Below, piece by piece: positions 1 to 8,867 of a DNA stretch of 64,000 bases. The position numbers were made by a program, and so were the translations under genes. Numbering within the stretch: the stretch's first letter is position 1; every line of letters starts with the position of its first letter. The notes under the pieces were generated by a model. That model saw nothing but the letters and a program-made list of their open reading frames with translations. It did not search any database and had not been told where the DNA came from. Source of the DNA: Opitutaceae bacterium (lineage in GTDB: Bacteria; Verrucomicrobiota; Verrucomicrobiia; Opitutales; Opitutaceae); assembly GCA_016794785.1 (NCBI GenBank), contig JAEUHC010000015.1, positions 389,996 to 453,995 of the forward strand, written 5' to 3'.

Positions 1-1143
1 GTCATCTACGACGCCGAGCATTTCTTCGACGGCTACAAATCTGATCCCGACTACGCGCTCCGCACGCTTGCCGCGGCGGTGCGCGGTGGCGCAAGCAACC
101 TCTCGCTCTGCGACACCAACGGCGGCACGCTCGTGGACGAGTTCAAGGACATCGTGGCGCGCGTGGTGCAGGAGTTCGGCGGCGCCAAGGTCGGCGTCCA
201 TTGCCATAATGACAGTGGCCTGGGGGTGGCGCTCACGCTCGCGGGTGTGACCGCCGGCGCGACCCTCGTGCAGGGCACCGCCAACGGCTACGGCGAACGC
301 GTGGGGAACGCCAACATCACGACCGTCCTGCCTAACCTCTTTCTCAAGATGGGCCGCACGGCGCATTGCGCGGCCAATCTCGCGCAACTGCGCGATCTCT
401 CGCTGTTCTTCGACGAACTCGCGAATCTGCGGCCCGACCCCAAGGCGCCGTTTGTGGGCCAGTCGGCCTTCGCGCACAAGGGCGGCCTCCACGCCAATGC
501 CGCGCAAAAAGTGGCGCGCAGCTACGAGCACATCGACCCTGCGCTCGTGGGCAACCGCACACGCGTCCTCGTCTCCGACATGGCCGGACGCAGCAGCCTC
601 GCGCTGAAGGCCAAGGAGCTCGGCCTGGAACTGGACGAGAAGCGCCCCGAGATGAAGGGCCTGATCGAGGAGCTGAAGGAACGGGAGTTTCGCGGCTATG
701 AGTATGAAGCGGCCGATGCGTCTTTCCGGCTCCTCGTCGCCAAGCACGTGGGCCAGCAGCGGACCTTTTTCACCGTCGAGACCTACCGTGTCATCATCGA
801 GCGGCACGGCGCCGAGCTCTGGGCCGAGGCGACAGTAAAGCTCAACGTCAACGGCGAGACGGTGCATACGGTCGCCGAAGACGCCGGCCCCATCGGCGCG
901 CTCGACAAGGCGCTCCGCCTCGCGCTGGAGAAGACCTACCCGCAGATTCGCACGATGCAGCTGCGCGACTTCAAGGTCCGCATCCTTGATGGCAACAACG
1001 GCGCCGGCTCGCGGACCCGCGTGCTGATCGAGACGGGTGACGGCGTGAAAATTTGGGGCACCGTCGGGGTGAGCGACAACCTCATCGACGCGAGCTGGGA
1101 AGCGTTGCGCGAGTCGGTGGAATTCAAGCTGTCCCTGGCGTAG
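1..1143 (+). CDS. cimA: Citramalate synthase, 3' part (cut by window start)
   Basis: The open frame runs in from base 1 (VIYDAEHFFDGYK) with no start, so the N-terminal part of the TIM barrel lies outside the window. The visible part has the HMGL-like motif HCHNDSGLG, whose histidines bind the metal, then GERVGNAN and HKGGLHANA, followed by a C-terminal LeuA dimerisation/allosteric domain. This layout matches the CimA/LeuA family. The spacing VARSYEHIDPALVGN and the C-terminal type favour (R)-citramalate synthase, which condenses pyruvate and acetyl-CoA as the first step of the threonine-independent isoleucine route, over 2-isopropylmalate synthase. A LeuA paralogue cannot be fully excluded without the N-terminal substrate residues. 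The gene ends 122 bp before the response regulator. Confidence 0.88.
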   Translation, partial: VIYDAEHFFDGYKSDPDYALRTLAAAVRGGASNLSLCDTNGGTLVDEFKDIVARVVQEFGGAKVGVHCHNDSGLGVALTLAGVTAGATLVQGTANGYGERVGNANITTVLPNLFLKMGRTAHCAANLAQLRDLSLFFDELANLRPDPKAPFVGQSAFAHKGGLHANAAQKVARSYEHIDPALVGNRTRVLVSDMAGRSSLALKAKELGLELDEKRPEMKGLIEELKEREFRGYEYEAADASFRLLVAKHVGQQRTFFTVETYRVIIERHGAELWAEATVKLNVNGETVHTVAEDAGPIGALDKALRLALEKTYPQIRTMQLRDFKVRILDGNNGAGSRTRVLIETGDGVKIWGTVGVSDNLIDASWEALRESVEFKLSLA

Positions 1144-1231
1144 CGGGTGCGGACGCGCCCGCAGGACGTGCCCAGCCGGAACGAGTAAACGCCCGCGAAT
1201 CACGCCACCGAATCATTCGCTGCATCCCACA

Positions 1232-1258
1232 CGCGCACCGGCTCTTCTCCGGTGTGCG
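1232..1258 (+). terminator. Hairpin between cimA and the response regulator
   Basis: A 10-bp stem with one G-U pair (1232-1241 with 1249-1258) closes a 7-nt loop. No T-run follows, so it is at best a weak intrinsic terminator for cimA. It could equally be a structured 5' leader for the response regulator, whose ATG lies 8 bases downstream and lacks a clear Shine-Dalgarno sequence. Confidence 0.35.
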
Positions 1259-1265
1259 AATCACG

Positions 1266-1979
1266 ATGAACGAGCCAAATACCGTCCTCTCACCACCGCG
1301 AATCCTCGTCGTGGAAGACGAGCCCAAGACCCGGGAGTCCCTCGCCGAGGGGCTGCGCATGGAGGAGTGGGAAGTTCGCACCGTGGGCACGGCGGAGGCC
1401 GCGATCGCCATGCTGGAGCAGATTGCTTTCGATTTGGTTATCCTCGATTGGATGTTGCCGCAGAAAGACGGCATCGACGTTTTGCGGCAGGTGCGTGGTC
1501 GCGGGCTGACGGTGCCGGTTCTGATGCTGACCGCCCGCACGGCGCTGCCGGATCGGGTGGAGGGTCTCGACAGCGGGGCGGACGACTACCTGCTCAAGCC
1601 GTTTGCCTTTGCCGAGCTCGTGGCCCGGTGCCGGGCGCTGCTGCGCCGGCCAAGCGCCGGTGTCGAACGACTGCTGCGCTGCAGCGATCTCCAGCTCGAC
1701 ACCCGGGCGCGCGTCGCCATGCGCGGCGAGAAGGAGATCGCCCTCACGCCGCGGGAGGTCGATGTTCTGGAATACCTGCTCCGCCACCAAGGCCAAATCG
1801 TGACGCGCGCCATGCTGGAACGCGACGTCTGGAAACAGCAGCACCGCATGACCTCGCTCGACAACGTCATCGACGTCCAGATCATGCGGCTGCGGCGCAA
1901 GGTCGATGGCGATGGCGCGGAGCGCCTGATTCAGACCATCCGGGGCGTCGGCTACCGGATCGCGAGGGAGTCGGCATGA
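1266..1979 (+). CDS. OmpR-family response regulator
   Basis: A 237-residue two-domain response regulator. The receiver domain (about residues 10-125) has the acidic pair VVEDEP, the phosphoacceptor aspartate in VILDWMLP, the conserved Thr in MLTAR and the Lys in LLKPF. A C-terminal winged-helix DNA-binding domain (about 140-235) contains LTPREVDVLEYLLRH and IQTIRGVGYRI. The ATG at 1266 is chosen because homology begins just after it; the open frame upstream is shadow sequence. It overlaps the kinase gene by 4 bp (ATGA), so the pair is translationally coupled. The target is not evident; the adjacent TonB receptor is a candidate by position only. Confidence 0.93.
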   Translation: MNEPNTVLSPPRILVVEDEPKTRESLAEGLRMEEWEVRTVGTAEAAIAMLEQIAFDLVILDWMLPQKDGIDVLRQVRGRGLTVPVLMLTARTALPDRVEGLDSGADDYLLKPFAFAELVARCRALLRRPSAGVERLLRCSDLQLDTRARVAMRGEKEIALTPREVDVLEYLLRHQGQIVTRAMLERDVWKQQHRMTSLDNVIDVQIMRLRRKVDGDGAERLIQTIRGVGYRIARESA

Positions 1980-3382
1980 AATCGTGGTGGCAATGGCCCA
2001 TCCGATCGCGCCTCACGCTGTTCTACGCGATCGTGGGGGCGCTGCTGCTCGCCTGCTTCAGCGCGACACTTTACTACTATGTGCATCAGGTCGTGGCGCT
2101 GCCTCTGACCCATCAGCTGGCGCGGGACAAAGAAGCGATCGAGCGCCGCCTCACCATCCGGCCGGATGGCACCACGCTATGGGATGGGCGCGAAGTTGGC
2201 ACGGGCGCGCCCTGGGCGGAGGCGTATCCATGGTTTGAGCTCTGGGACGAGCATGGCAAGTTGCACCGTCGGTTCTGGCCTTTCCCTGAGAGCCGCGTGC
2301 AGCGCCGGCCCTTTGCGCCCGAGCCGGGCAGCGAAACGCTCTCGATTTTCCGCATCGCCCCGGATTTGCGGCTGCGGGTGCTCTCCGCGCCCTTTGCGCC
2401 GCCGGGGCAGGAGAAGAAATGGATGCTGCGCGCGATGCGGATTCATGAGCCCGCGGCCGATGCGCTGGCGGCGTTGCGCTGGATTATTTTTTTCGCGCTC
2501 CCGGTGGTGGTCGTCCTGCTCGCCATCGCGGGCTACACTATCACCCGGCACTGGCTCCGGCCGCTCGAAACCATGATTGCGGAGGCGGATCGCATCAGTG
2601 CCGACGAGCTGAAGCGTCGGTTGCCCGTGGGAAATCAGCATGACGAACTGGGCAGCCTCGCGCGCGTCTTCAACCGCATGCTGGACCGCCTGGAAGGATC
2701 ATTTGCCACCTTGGATCGGTTTGTCGCCGATGCGTCCCATGAACTTCGGACGCCCCTGACGACCTTGCGCAGCGTGGGCGAGGTCGCGTTGCGCCGCACC
2801 CGCACCGCCGAGGAGTATCGCGAGACCATCGGCAGCATGCTGGAGGAGGCGCAAAGGCTGGAATTGCTCACGGGCCGGCTGCTCGAGCTGGCCACGGCGG
2901 AGAGTGGCGCGGCCGATGTGCATCGTGTCGACCTTGCCATCGACAGTTATGTCGCCACTTGCGTCCACGACTTCGGGATTCTGGCGGAAGCCAGGGAACA
3001 ACACCTCGCGGTCGACACGGTGCCCTGTCGCGCGACCGTCGATCCCGTGATTCTGCGTCAGGCGCTGCAAAACCTGATCGACAACGCGATTAAATACAGC
3101 CCGGCCGGGGCGACGATCCGTGTGGGCGTCCGGGAGGCAGGGGCGGATATCGAGATTTCGGTGACCGACCAGGGACCGGGCATCGCCTCCGTGAACGAAG
3201 GCAATCTGGCCAAGCGCTTTTTTCGTCCGGACCGCGGACGCGACCGCAGCCGCGGCGGCTTCGGACTCGGACTCTCGATTACCCAAGCCTACATGCGTGT
3301 GCTCGGTGGCGCCCTCGAATACCACCGGGTCGCGGCCGGCGGCAGCACGTTTCTGCTTCGCCTGCCGAAGTCGGCAGCGTGA
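1976..3382 (+). CDS. Sensor histidine kinase (HAMP, HisKA, HATPase)
   Basis: A 468-residue membrane kinase partnering the regulator upstream. One transmembrane helix lies near residues 13-36. A periplasmic sensor region of about 130 residues (not recognised as a named domain) follows, then a second helix (about 165-187), HAMP, and a HisKA helix with the phosphoacceptor His near residue 255 (SHELRTP). The ATPase domain shows the N box (NLIDNAIKYS), the G1 box (DQGPGI) and the G2 box (GGFGLGLSI). The order is that of classical EnvZ/CusS-type kinases. The start codon overlaps the regulator's stop. The signal sensed is unknown. Confidence 0.93.
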   Translation: MKSWWQWPIRSRLTLFYAIVGALLLACFSATLYYYVHQVVALPLTHQLARDKEAIERRLTIRPDGTTLWDGREVGTGAPWAEAYPWFELWDEHGKLHRRFWPFPESRVQRRPFAPEPGSETLSIFRIAPDLRLRVLSAPFAPPGQEKKWMLRAMRIHEPAADALAALRWIIFFALPVVVVLLAIAGYTITRHWLRPLETMIAEADRISADELKRRLPVGNQHDELGSLARVFNRMLDRLEGSFATLDRFVADASHELRTPLTTLRSVGEVALRRTRTAEEYRETIGSMLEEAQRLELLTGRLLELATAESGAADVHRVDLAIDSYVATCVHDFGILAEAREQHLAVDTVPCRATVDPVILRQALQNLIDNAIKYSPAGATIRVGVREAGADIEISVTDQGPGIASVNEGNLAKRFFRPDRGRDRSRGGFGLGLSITQAYMRVLGGALEYHRVAAGGSTFLLRLPKSAA

Positions 3383-3398
3383 GCTCGGCCGCGCCGTT

Positions 3399-3414
3399 CT
3401 GACAAAACTGTCAG
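3399..3414. promoter_or_regulatory. Perfect 6-4-6 inverted repeat before the TonB receptor
   Basis: CTGACA (3399-3404) and TGTCAG (3409-3414) are perfect inverted copies around AAAC, 17 bp after the kinase stop. There is no T-run. It may be a short hairpin ending the two-component operon, or an operator for the receptor gene 198 bp downstream. The rest of the 229-bp gap (3383-3611) shows no riboswitch-like conserved boxes that I recognise. Confidence 0.3.
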
Positions 3415-3611
3415 GCTGCGTCGCTTGTGCCTGAGCGGCGCAACCGTCTATTCAATGCCCAAGGGCGTCTTGTTTTGCGCTGCCACGCCGGTCCGGTTTG
3501 CAGCCAGCGAGAAGCCCTGCGGCGGGATGTGCTGCCATCTTGGATCGCAGCTCTCCTCCGTTCACCCGACATGCCGCATGCCTCCGTGCACGGCTCCAAC
3601 CCCAGGCAATT

Positions 3612-6600
3612 ATGAACTACATGAAGCTGTTCTACCTCGCAGCGCGCGTCTGCTCCCTCGGCGCGATCTGTCTTCTCCTCACTCCGGTCGCTGGCGCGCA
3701 GACGCCCGGAACCGGCACCATCGAGGGCCGGGTTTACAACCCCGCCAGCAAACAATATGTCCGCAACGCCGAAGTCCGGATCGAGGGCACCAATCTGGTG
3801 GACTACACCGAGAACGACGGCTCCTTCCGCTTCACGGGTGTCCGCAGCGGTCCCGCGACGGTGCTGGTGACCTACACCGGCTACGTCTCCGTGAAGGAAT
3901 CATTCGTCGTCACGCCCGGCCAAGTCGCGTCGCGCGAGATTCAGATCGTGACCACGCAGGCCCAGGACACCGTGAAAAGCGGCAAGGACAGCGTGGTGAA
4001 ATTGCAGGCCTTCACGGTCTCCACCGAGCGCGAGGGCAACGCCAAGGCCATCATGGATCAGCGGCGCAACATGGATATCACGACCTCGGTCTCGTCCGAT
4101 ATTTTCGGCGACGTCACGGACGGCAACGTGGGCGAGTTCCTGAAATACCTCCCGGGCGTTGATCTGGATTATGTCGAATCCGAGGCGCGCGGACCGCGCC
4201 TTGGCGGCATGGACGGCCAGTATGTGGGCGTGGCCTTCGACGGTATCCGCACCGCGAGCGCCGATGCCAACCGCGGCGGTGGCGAGGCCTCCCGTGCCAC
4301 GAGCTTCGAGGGCTTTTCCATCACCTCCATCGAGTCGATCGAGATCAGCCGCACGGCGAGCGCGGAGTCCGACGCCGACTCGCCAGCCGGCACGATCAAC
4401 ATGAAGACGCGGCGGGCGTTCGACCGCAAAGGCCGGCGCCTCGCCTTTAACGCGAGCGTCAACTTCAACGCCGAGGAATTCACCCTCAACCGCACCCCCG
4501 GACCGCGTGACGGGACTTCCTACAAGTGGAAACCCAATCTGTCCCTTGAGTATTCGGAGGCATTTCTCAACCAGCGGCTCGGTATTTTGCTCTCGGTGAG
4601 CCGCGCCAATTCCTTCACGGAGCAATATCAGGTCAACAACACCTACAATCGCAACGCCACGGCCGCCGACCCGCGCTCCCACGTCATCCGGCAGATCGAT
4701 TTCAAGGATGGCCCCAAGTTCATCCAGAAGGACGCGCTGATGCTGACGGCGGATTTCCGCGCCACACGCCGGCTCGTCCTCTCGCTCAACGCGATCTACA
4801 CCTACACGGAGGGCGAGTTTTGGAACCGCAACTTCACCTGGGTCGCGGCCAACGACAACGCGAACGTGAACAACGGCCGATCGCGCGTGGGCGGCGATGG
4901 CGTCCTGAACGTCGTCGCGACTCGCGCCCCGAGCGGCTCGGTGAATAACGTCGCCACCCTGAACACCGGTGGCGGCACCTCGGCCAAGCTCACCTACACG
5001 CGCACCTTTGCCCCGAAGTTTGAATACAAGCTCGACGCGCTGACCATCGACGGTGCGTTCACCTTCTCCAAGTCGCGCAACAACTACGAGGCCAACGAGC
5101 GCGGCTGGGTCGAGTCTGAGGGTGGCGGCGTGCCCAGCAGCTGGACCGCGAGCCGGCCCCACGCCGAGTCGTGGGAGTGGACCATCCGCCAGACCTCCGG
5201 GGAGGACTGGTATGACCGTGGCAACTTTGTTAACACGAACACCCGTGACGGCGGCACCCGCGTCAATAATTCCGGCCGCGAATGGGTGACAGAGATCTGG
5301 AACGGCCAGGCCAACGCCACGTGGGCGCTGCCCTTCGATCGTTTTCCCACGAAGCTGAAGTTTGGCGGGAAATGGAACGAGGAATCCCGCAAGAACTACG
5401 ACACCGGTCCTTGGATGGTCTATTCCTACATCGGGCCCGGCGGTAACACCGTGACCTTCAACCCGACAACGCAGGTTTTCCAGAACGCCACCACCGGCAA
5501 CTGGGCCAACCTCGGCTACATCTCGCCGCATCCCTTCGACATGGGCACGACCAACGCCCTGACGGTTTACAACGGCGCCGGCACGCCCGGCATGCCCCCC
5601 CGCATCGACCGGCAGCGCGTCTTGCAGTTGTTCCGGACCAGTCCCGACCTGTTTGTCCACACCTCTACGCCCGACAACTTCTACACATCATTTGTGAGTT
5701 CCCGGCGCAATTTCCGCCAGACCGTCACCGCCGGCTACACGCAGGCTGATGTGGCGTTCTCCCGGAAACTGACCCTGCGCATGGGCGTGCGCATGGAGAA
5801 CACGCTGAACGAATTCACGGAATTCAATCCACGCTTGCGCAGCGAGATCGTGGCGGCGGGGTTTCCGGTCAACAATGCCGGTCGCGCGCTCACCATCCCG
5901 GGCCTCCAGTATCAGTTCTTCAGCAAGCCCCAGGCAGTGCGGGAATCGGAGTATCGGAATTGGTTTCCCTCGGCCGTGATGAAGTTCAAGCCGACCCCAA
6001 ACCTCGAGTTCCAGCTCGGCGCCAACAAGGCCATCTCGCGGCCGCCGGTCGACAGCCTCACGGGCATCCGCAACATCATCGAGGATATCCAGCGCATCGA
6101 CAGTCCCAACGCCGATCTGCAGCCGGAATACTCCAAGAACTTCCAGACGCGCCTCGCGTATTATTTCCAAGGCCGCTCGCCGGGCCAGATGTCGATTGCG
6201 CTTTCTCAGAATGATATTCGGAACCTGCGCGAGACGTTCGACTTCACCGCCGAGGAATTCGGCGAGGATGATCCGGAGTTCGCAACCTACACCTTCCGTT
6301 CCACCCGCAATAGCGCCGAGACGCGCCGTTTCCGGAACATGGAGCTGGCCTACAATCAGACGCTCGGGTTCCTGCCGGAGCTGTTCCGCGGCACCAACGT
6401 CAACATCGCCTATACGCGCACCTACGCCAGCCAGCGCCGCAACAACCTCGCGCCGCACCGCGTGAGCACCCGGCTCGGCTACGCCTATCGTCGCTTCAAC
6501 GGCTCCATCGGCATGGTGTGGCGCGACGATTCGCCCGATGGCATCTACGGCCGCTACAAGGGCGCGCTCACGCAGTTCGATCTCGCGGCCACCTGGAAGC

Positions 6601-6764
6601 TCTCGAATCGCTACTCGGTTTACGTGCAGGGCCGCAACATCACTGGCAAGCCGGTGCTGTGGTATGAGTCGCCTCCTGGTGTCGCCGAGGGTGTGTCGCC
6701 TCACCTCCGCGTGATGCAGGAATACGGAGCCAATTGGGTGATCGGTTTGCGCGGCACATTCTGA
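3612..6764 (+). CDS. TonB-dependent receptor with N-terminal regulatory-like domain
   Basis: A 1050-residue outer-membrane receptor. A signal peptide (hydrophobic stretch about 10-30, ending VAGAQ) is followed by a carboxypeptidase-regulatory-like beta-sandwich (about 33-115, GTIEGRVYNP). Then come a plug domain with LKYLPGVDLDYV and ESIEISRTASAE, and a long beta-barrel ending in the sequence IGLRGTF with the C-terminal aromatic residue used for Bam insertion. This architecture is typical of Bacteroidota/Verrucomicrobiota receptors that import oligosaccharides or other large solutes; the substrate cannot be read from sequence. The start at 3612 fits the signal peptide; Met4 is an alternative. 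It is monocistronic, closed by the hairpin at 6781. Confidence 0.92.
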   Translation: MNYMKLFYLAARVCSLGAICLLLTPVAGAQTPGTGTIEGRVYNPASKQYVRNAEVRIEGTNLVDYTENDGSFRFTGVRSGPATVLVTYTGYVSVKESFVVTPGQVASREIQIVTTQAQDTVKSGKDSVVKLQAFTVSTEREGNAKAIMDQRRNMDITTSVSSDIFGDVTDGNVGEFLKYLPGVDLDYVESEARGPRLGGMDGQYVGVAFDGIRTASADANRGGGEASRATSFEGFSITSIESIEISRTASAESDADSPAGTINMKTRRAFDRKGRRLAFNASVNFNAEEFTLNRTPGPRDGTSYKWKPNLSLEYSEAFLNQRLGILLSVSRANSFTEQYQVNNTYNRNATAADPRSHVIRQIDFKDGPKFIQKDALMLTADFRATRRLVLSLNAIYTYTEGEFWNRNFTWVAANDNANVNNGRSRVGGDGVLNVVATRAPSGSVNNVATLNTGGGTSAKLTYTRTFAPKFEYKLDALTIDGAFTFSKSRNNYEANERGWVESEGGGVPSSWTASRPHAESWEWTIRQTSGEDWYDRGNFVNTNTRDGGTRVNNSGREWVTEIWNGQANATWALPFDRFPTKLKFGGKWNEESRKNYDTGPWMVYSYIGPGGNTVTFNPTTQVFQNATTGNWANLGYISPHPFDMGTTNALTVYNGAGTPGMPPRIDRQRVLQLFRTSPDLFVHTSTPDNFYTSFVSSRRNFRQTVTAGYTQADVAFSRKLTLRMGVRMENTLNEFTEFNPRLRSEIVAAGFPVNNAGRALTIPGLQYQFFSKPQAVRESEYRNWFPSAVMKFKPTPNLEFQLGANKAISRPPVDSLTGIRNIIEDIQRIDSPNADLQPEYSKNFQTRLAYYFQGRSPGQMSIALSQNDIRNLRETFDFTAEEFGEDDPEFATYTFRSTRNSAETRRFRNMELAYNQTLGFLPELFRGTNVNIAYTRTYASQRRNNLAPHRVSTRLGYAYRRFNGSIGMVWRDDSPDGIYGRYKGALTQFDLAATWKLSNRYSVYVQGRNITGKPVLWYESPPGVAEGVSPHLRVMQEYGANWVIGLRGTF

Positions 6765-6780
6765 TTGTGCTGGGCGGATG

Positions 6781-6820
6781 GCGGCGGTTGCACGACGGTG
6801 CGCCGCCGCTTTCTGCTATT
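6781..6820 (+). terminator. Intrinsic terminator of the first TonB receptor
   Basis: Outer stem 6781-6787 with 6803-6809, inner stem GCAC/GTGC around a GACG loop, followed by TTTCTGCTATTT. It lies 16 bp after the receptor stop and just before the convergent ispA stop, so it could serve both strands, though only the plus strand has the T-rich tail. Confidence 0.75.
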
Positions 6821-6838
6821 TGAGGGGGGCGACGCGGA

Positions 6839-7723
6839 CTATTTGGTCCGCGCCGCCATGCTGGCCAGCAGGTGCTCGAGAAAGCGTGTGTCCGCCCGCA
6901 GTGAGCGGAGCAGGGTGGTGGCTTGCGTCGAATGTTCCTCAGCGGCCGCGCGTGCGGCGGGCAGACCGCGCACTGTCACATAGGTTGCCTTGCCGGCCTT
7001 CGCGTCTTTGCCCGCGGTTTTGCCGAGTGTCGCAGTGTCGGCGGTCGCATCAAGGATGTCGTCGATGATCTGGAAGGCCAGGCCGAGGTGGCGGCCGATC
7101 TGTCGCAACGTGGCAAGGTCCGCTTCCGTGGCTCCGCCGACGAGCCCGCCCATCACCAAGGCCGCCTCGATCATCGCGGCGGTCTTGTTGAGATGGATGA
7201 ATTCGAGCTCGTCGGTTGTCGTGCCGGCTTTTTTTTCGGCGAGGAGATCCTCCATCTGGCCGCCGATCAGGCGGCGGCTGCCGGCGGCTCCGGCGAGTTC
7301 ACGGACGAGCGTGGCCGCAAGTGGGCCGGGATAATTCTCGGCGAGCAGGGCAAAAGCGTGGGTGAGGAGCGCATCGCCGGCGAGGAGGGCGGTCGCCTCG
7401 TCGAACTGCTTGTGCGCGGTCGGACGGCCCCGCCGGAGGTCGTCGTTGTCCATGCACGGCAGGTCGTCGTGGATCAGGGAGTAGGTGTGGACGCACTCGA
7501 TCGCGATCGCGGCGGGGAGCGCGGCGTCGTGGCCGGGCCGGGCGCCGGCCAGTTCGGCGGCGGCGAGCACGAGCAGGGGGCGGAGGCGCTTGCCACCGGC
7601 CTCGAGGCTGTAACGCATCGCGGTGTGGAGGCGGGCGGGCCGGACATCGGGGCGCGGCACAAACTGGTCGAGGCCGCGTTCGACACGGGTGGTGTGGCGC
7701 TTGAGTTCGGCGGTGAAGTCCAT
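6839..7723 (-). CDS. ispA: Polyprenyl (farnesyl/geranylgeranyl) diphosphate synthase
   Basis: A 294-residue class I trans-prenyltransferase, the usual length for IspA. The first aspartate-rich motif is intact (IHDDLPCMDNDD), as is the second (FQIIDDILD), along with GGKRLRP and GGQMEDL. It condenses IPP with allylic diphosphates to make C15 or C20 precursors for quinone, undecaprenyl and other isoprenoids in the cytoplasm. The residues before the first DDxxxxD suggest short-chain products, but chain length is not certain. It stands alone on the minus strand, convergent with the TonB receptor and divergent from the FmdB gene; the 123-bp divergent gap must hold both promoters. Confidence 0.9.
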   Translation of the reverse strand: MDFTAELKRHTTRVERGLDQFVPRPDVRPARLHTAMRYSLEAGGKRLRPLLVLAAAELAGARPGHDAALPAAIAIECVHTYSLIHDDLPCMDNDDLRRGRPTAHKQFDEATALLAGDALLTHAFALLAENYPGPLAATLVRELAGAAGSRRLIGGQMEDLLAEKKAGTTTDELEFIHLNKTAAMIEAALVMGGLVGGATEADLATLRQIGRHLGLAFQIIDDILDATADTATLGKTAGKDAKAGKATYVTVRGLPAARAAAEEHSTQATTLLRSLRADTRFLEHLLASMAARTK

Positions 7724-7846
7724 CGGGGCGGGGGAGTAGCGCCGGATTACCGATGCGCCTCAAAGAAAAAATGTGCGAACTCCGCGGCGCCCTAATCCGC
7801 ACTCGCCAATGCCGCGGGGGCCGCCCATAACGCGCGCCATCCCGCT

Positions 7847-8128
7847 ATGCCCACCTACGAGTATGCCTGCCAGAAATGTGGCCACGAGTTTGAGCAGTTC
7901 CAGTCGATGCGCGACGAGCCGCTCAAGAAATGCCCGAAGTGCAAAAAGACCGGTCTCAAACGCCTCGTTGGCGGGGGAGCTGGATTGATTTTCAAAGGCA
8001 CGGGTTTCTACATCACAGACTATAAGAAGAAGTCCGGCGGCGAACCGAAGCCGGCCGAAAGCAAGCCGGCCAGCGATGCCAAGCCCGCGGCCGCAGCCAA
8101 GAGCACCGCCGACACTGGCAAAAAATAA
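7847..8128 (+). CDS. FmdB-family zinc ribbon protein
   Basis: A 93-residue protein opening with MPTYEYACQKCGHEFE, the FmdB/putative regulatory protein signature. Two CxxC pairs (CQKC about residues 9-12, CPKC about 29-32) form the zinc ribbon. A KGTGFYITDY motif and a low-complexity Lys/Ala tail follow. FmdB-like proteins are small zinc-binding factors, proposed as regulators; their biochemical role is poorly known. It begins a plus-strand run that reaches 12918; the next gene follows after 10 bp. Confidence 0.88.
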   Translation: MPTYEYACQKCGHEFEQFQSMRDEPLKKCPKCKKTGLKRLVGGGAGLIFKGTGFYITDYKKKSGGEPKPAESKPASDAKPAAAAKSTADTGKK

Positions 8129-8138
8129 TTCCCGCACC

Positions 8139-8867
8139 ATGAGCCGAAACTTCAGCGCCATCCGTGGCCCGAGCTGGGCCGAAGTCATTTTGGGAGCAGT
8201 GCTCAGCCTGGCGCTCGGCGCCGTGCTCGGGGCCGTCTTCCTGGCCTTCAAGCCGGTGGAGATCGTGAAGGAGCTGCCGCCCGAGGCGGAGCGCAAGGCC
8301 GGCGTGATTTACCACATCGATGGCTCGCGCGACACCAACAAGGCCCGGCTCGCCACCACGAAGAAGAAAGCCTTTCTCGAGGGACAGTCGGTCACTCTCA
8401 CGGAAGATGAACTCAATGTGCTCGCCGGCCCCGCGCCCGCCCCGCGTCGCGCTCCGGCCAAGGCGGCGCCGGCCGCCAAGGCTCCCGCTCCCAAGCCGCC
8501 TGCACCCCCGAAGAGCAGCGGTCAGGCCGGGGCTGACAATGCGGCTTTGGTCCGAGGCACGCCCAACTTCCGTCTGCGCGAAAACGACGTGCAGATCTCC
8601 GTTCCCGTGACGGTCAATGCCCTCGGCCTCGACGTGGTGGTGACGGTGCGCGCGAACGGTCAATTCGTGAAACAGGGTGACACGTTCACCTATGAGGTCG
8701 GCGATCTCTACGTCGGATCGCTGCCGGTGCACCGGCTGCCGTTTGCGGCGTCCTTTGCCCGTGATCAATTTGTTTCCCAGCCGTTGCCGGAAGGTCTTCA
8801 AACCGCGTGGAGCAAAATCGCCAAGGTCACCGTCGGGACCGGTTCGCTGCAGCTCACGATGCCGTGA
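8139..8867 (+). CDS. Membrane-anchored protein of unknown function
   Basis: A 242-residue protein I do not recognise. A short cytoplasmic N-terminus is followed by one strong transmembrane helix (about 13-35, AEVILGAVLSLALGAVLG), a soluble part, an Ala/Pro/Lys-rich linker (about 105-135) and a C-terminal beta-rich domain of about 100 residues (NFRLRENDVQISVP onward). This suggests a signal-anchored periplasmic protein. The start at 8139 is chosen because it puts the helix at the N-terminus and sits 10 bp after the FmdB stop. It overlaps the next gene by 4 bp (GTGA), so the two exported products are probably made together. Confidence 0.75.
   Translation: MSRNFSAIRGPSWAEVILGAVLSLALGAVLGAVFLAFKPVEIVKELPPEAERKAGVIYHIDGSRDTNKARLATTKKKAFLEGQSVTLTEDELNVLAGPAPAPRRAPAKAAPAAKAPAPKPPAPPKSSGQAGADNAALVRGTPNFRLRENDVQISVPVTVNALGLDVVVTVRANGQFVKQGDTFTYEVGDLYVGSLPVHRLPFAASFARDQFVSQPLPEGLQTAWSKIAKVTVGTGSLQLTMP

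Noticed and set aside
3383..3611. Cobalamin riboswitch upstream of the first TonB receptor
   Set aside because: I could not find the conserved B12-box or flanking stems; only a short CTGACA/TGTCAG repeat is present.
3900..5660. Minus-strand frame opposite the first TonB receptor
   Set aside because: No recognisable motif; the plus-strand receptor accounts for the codon pattern.
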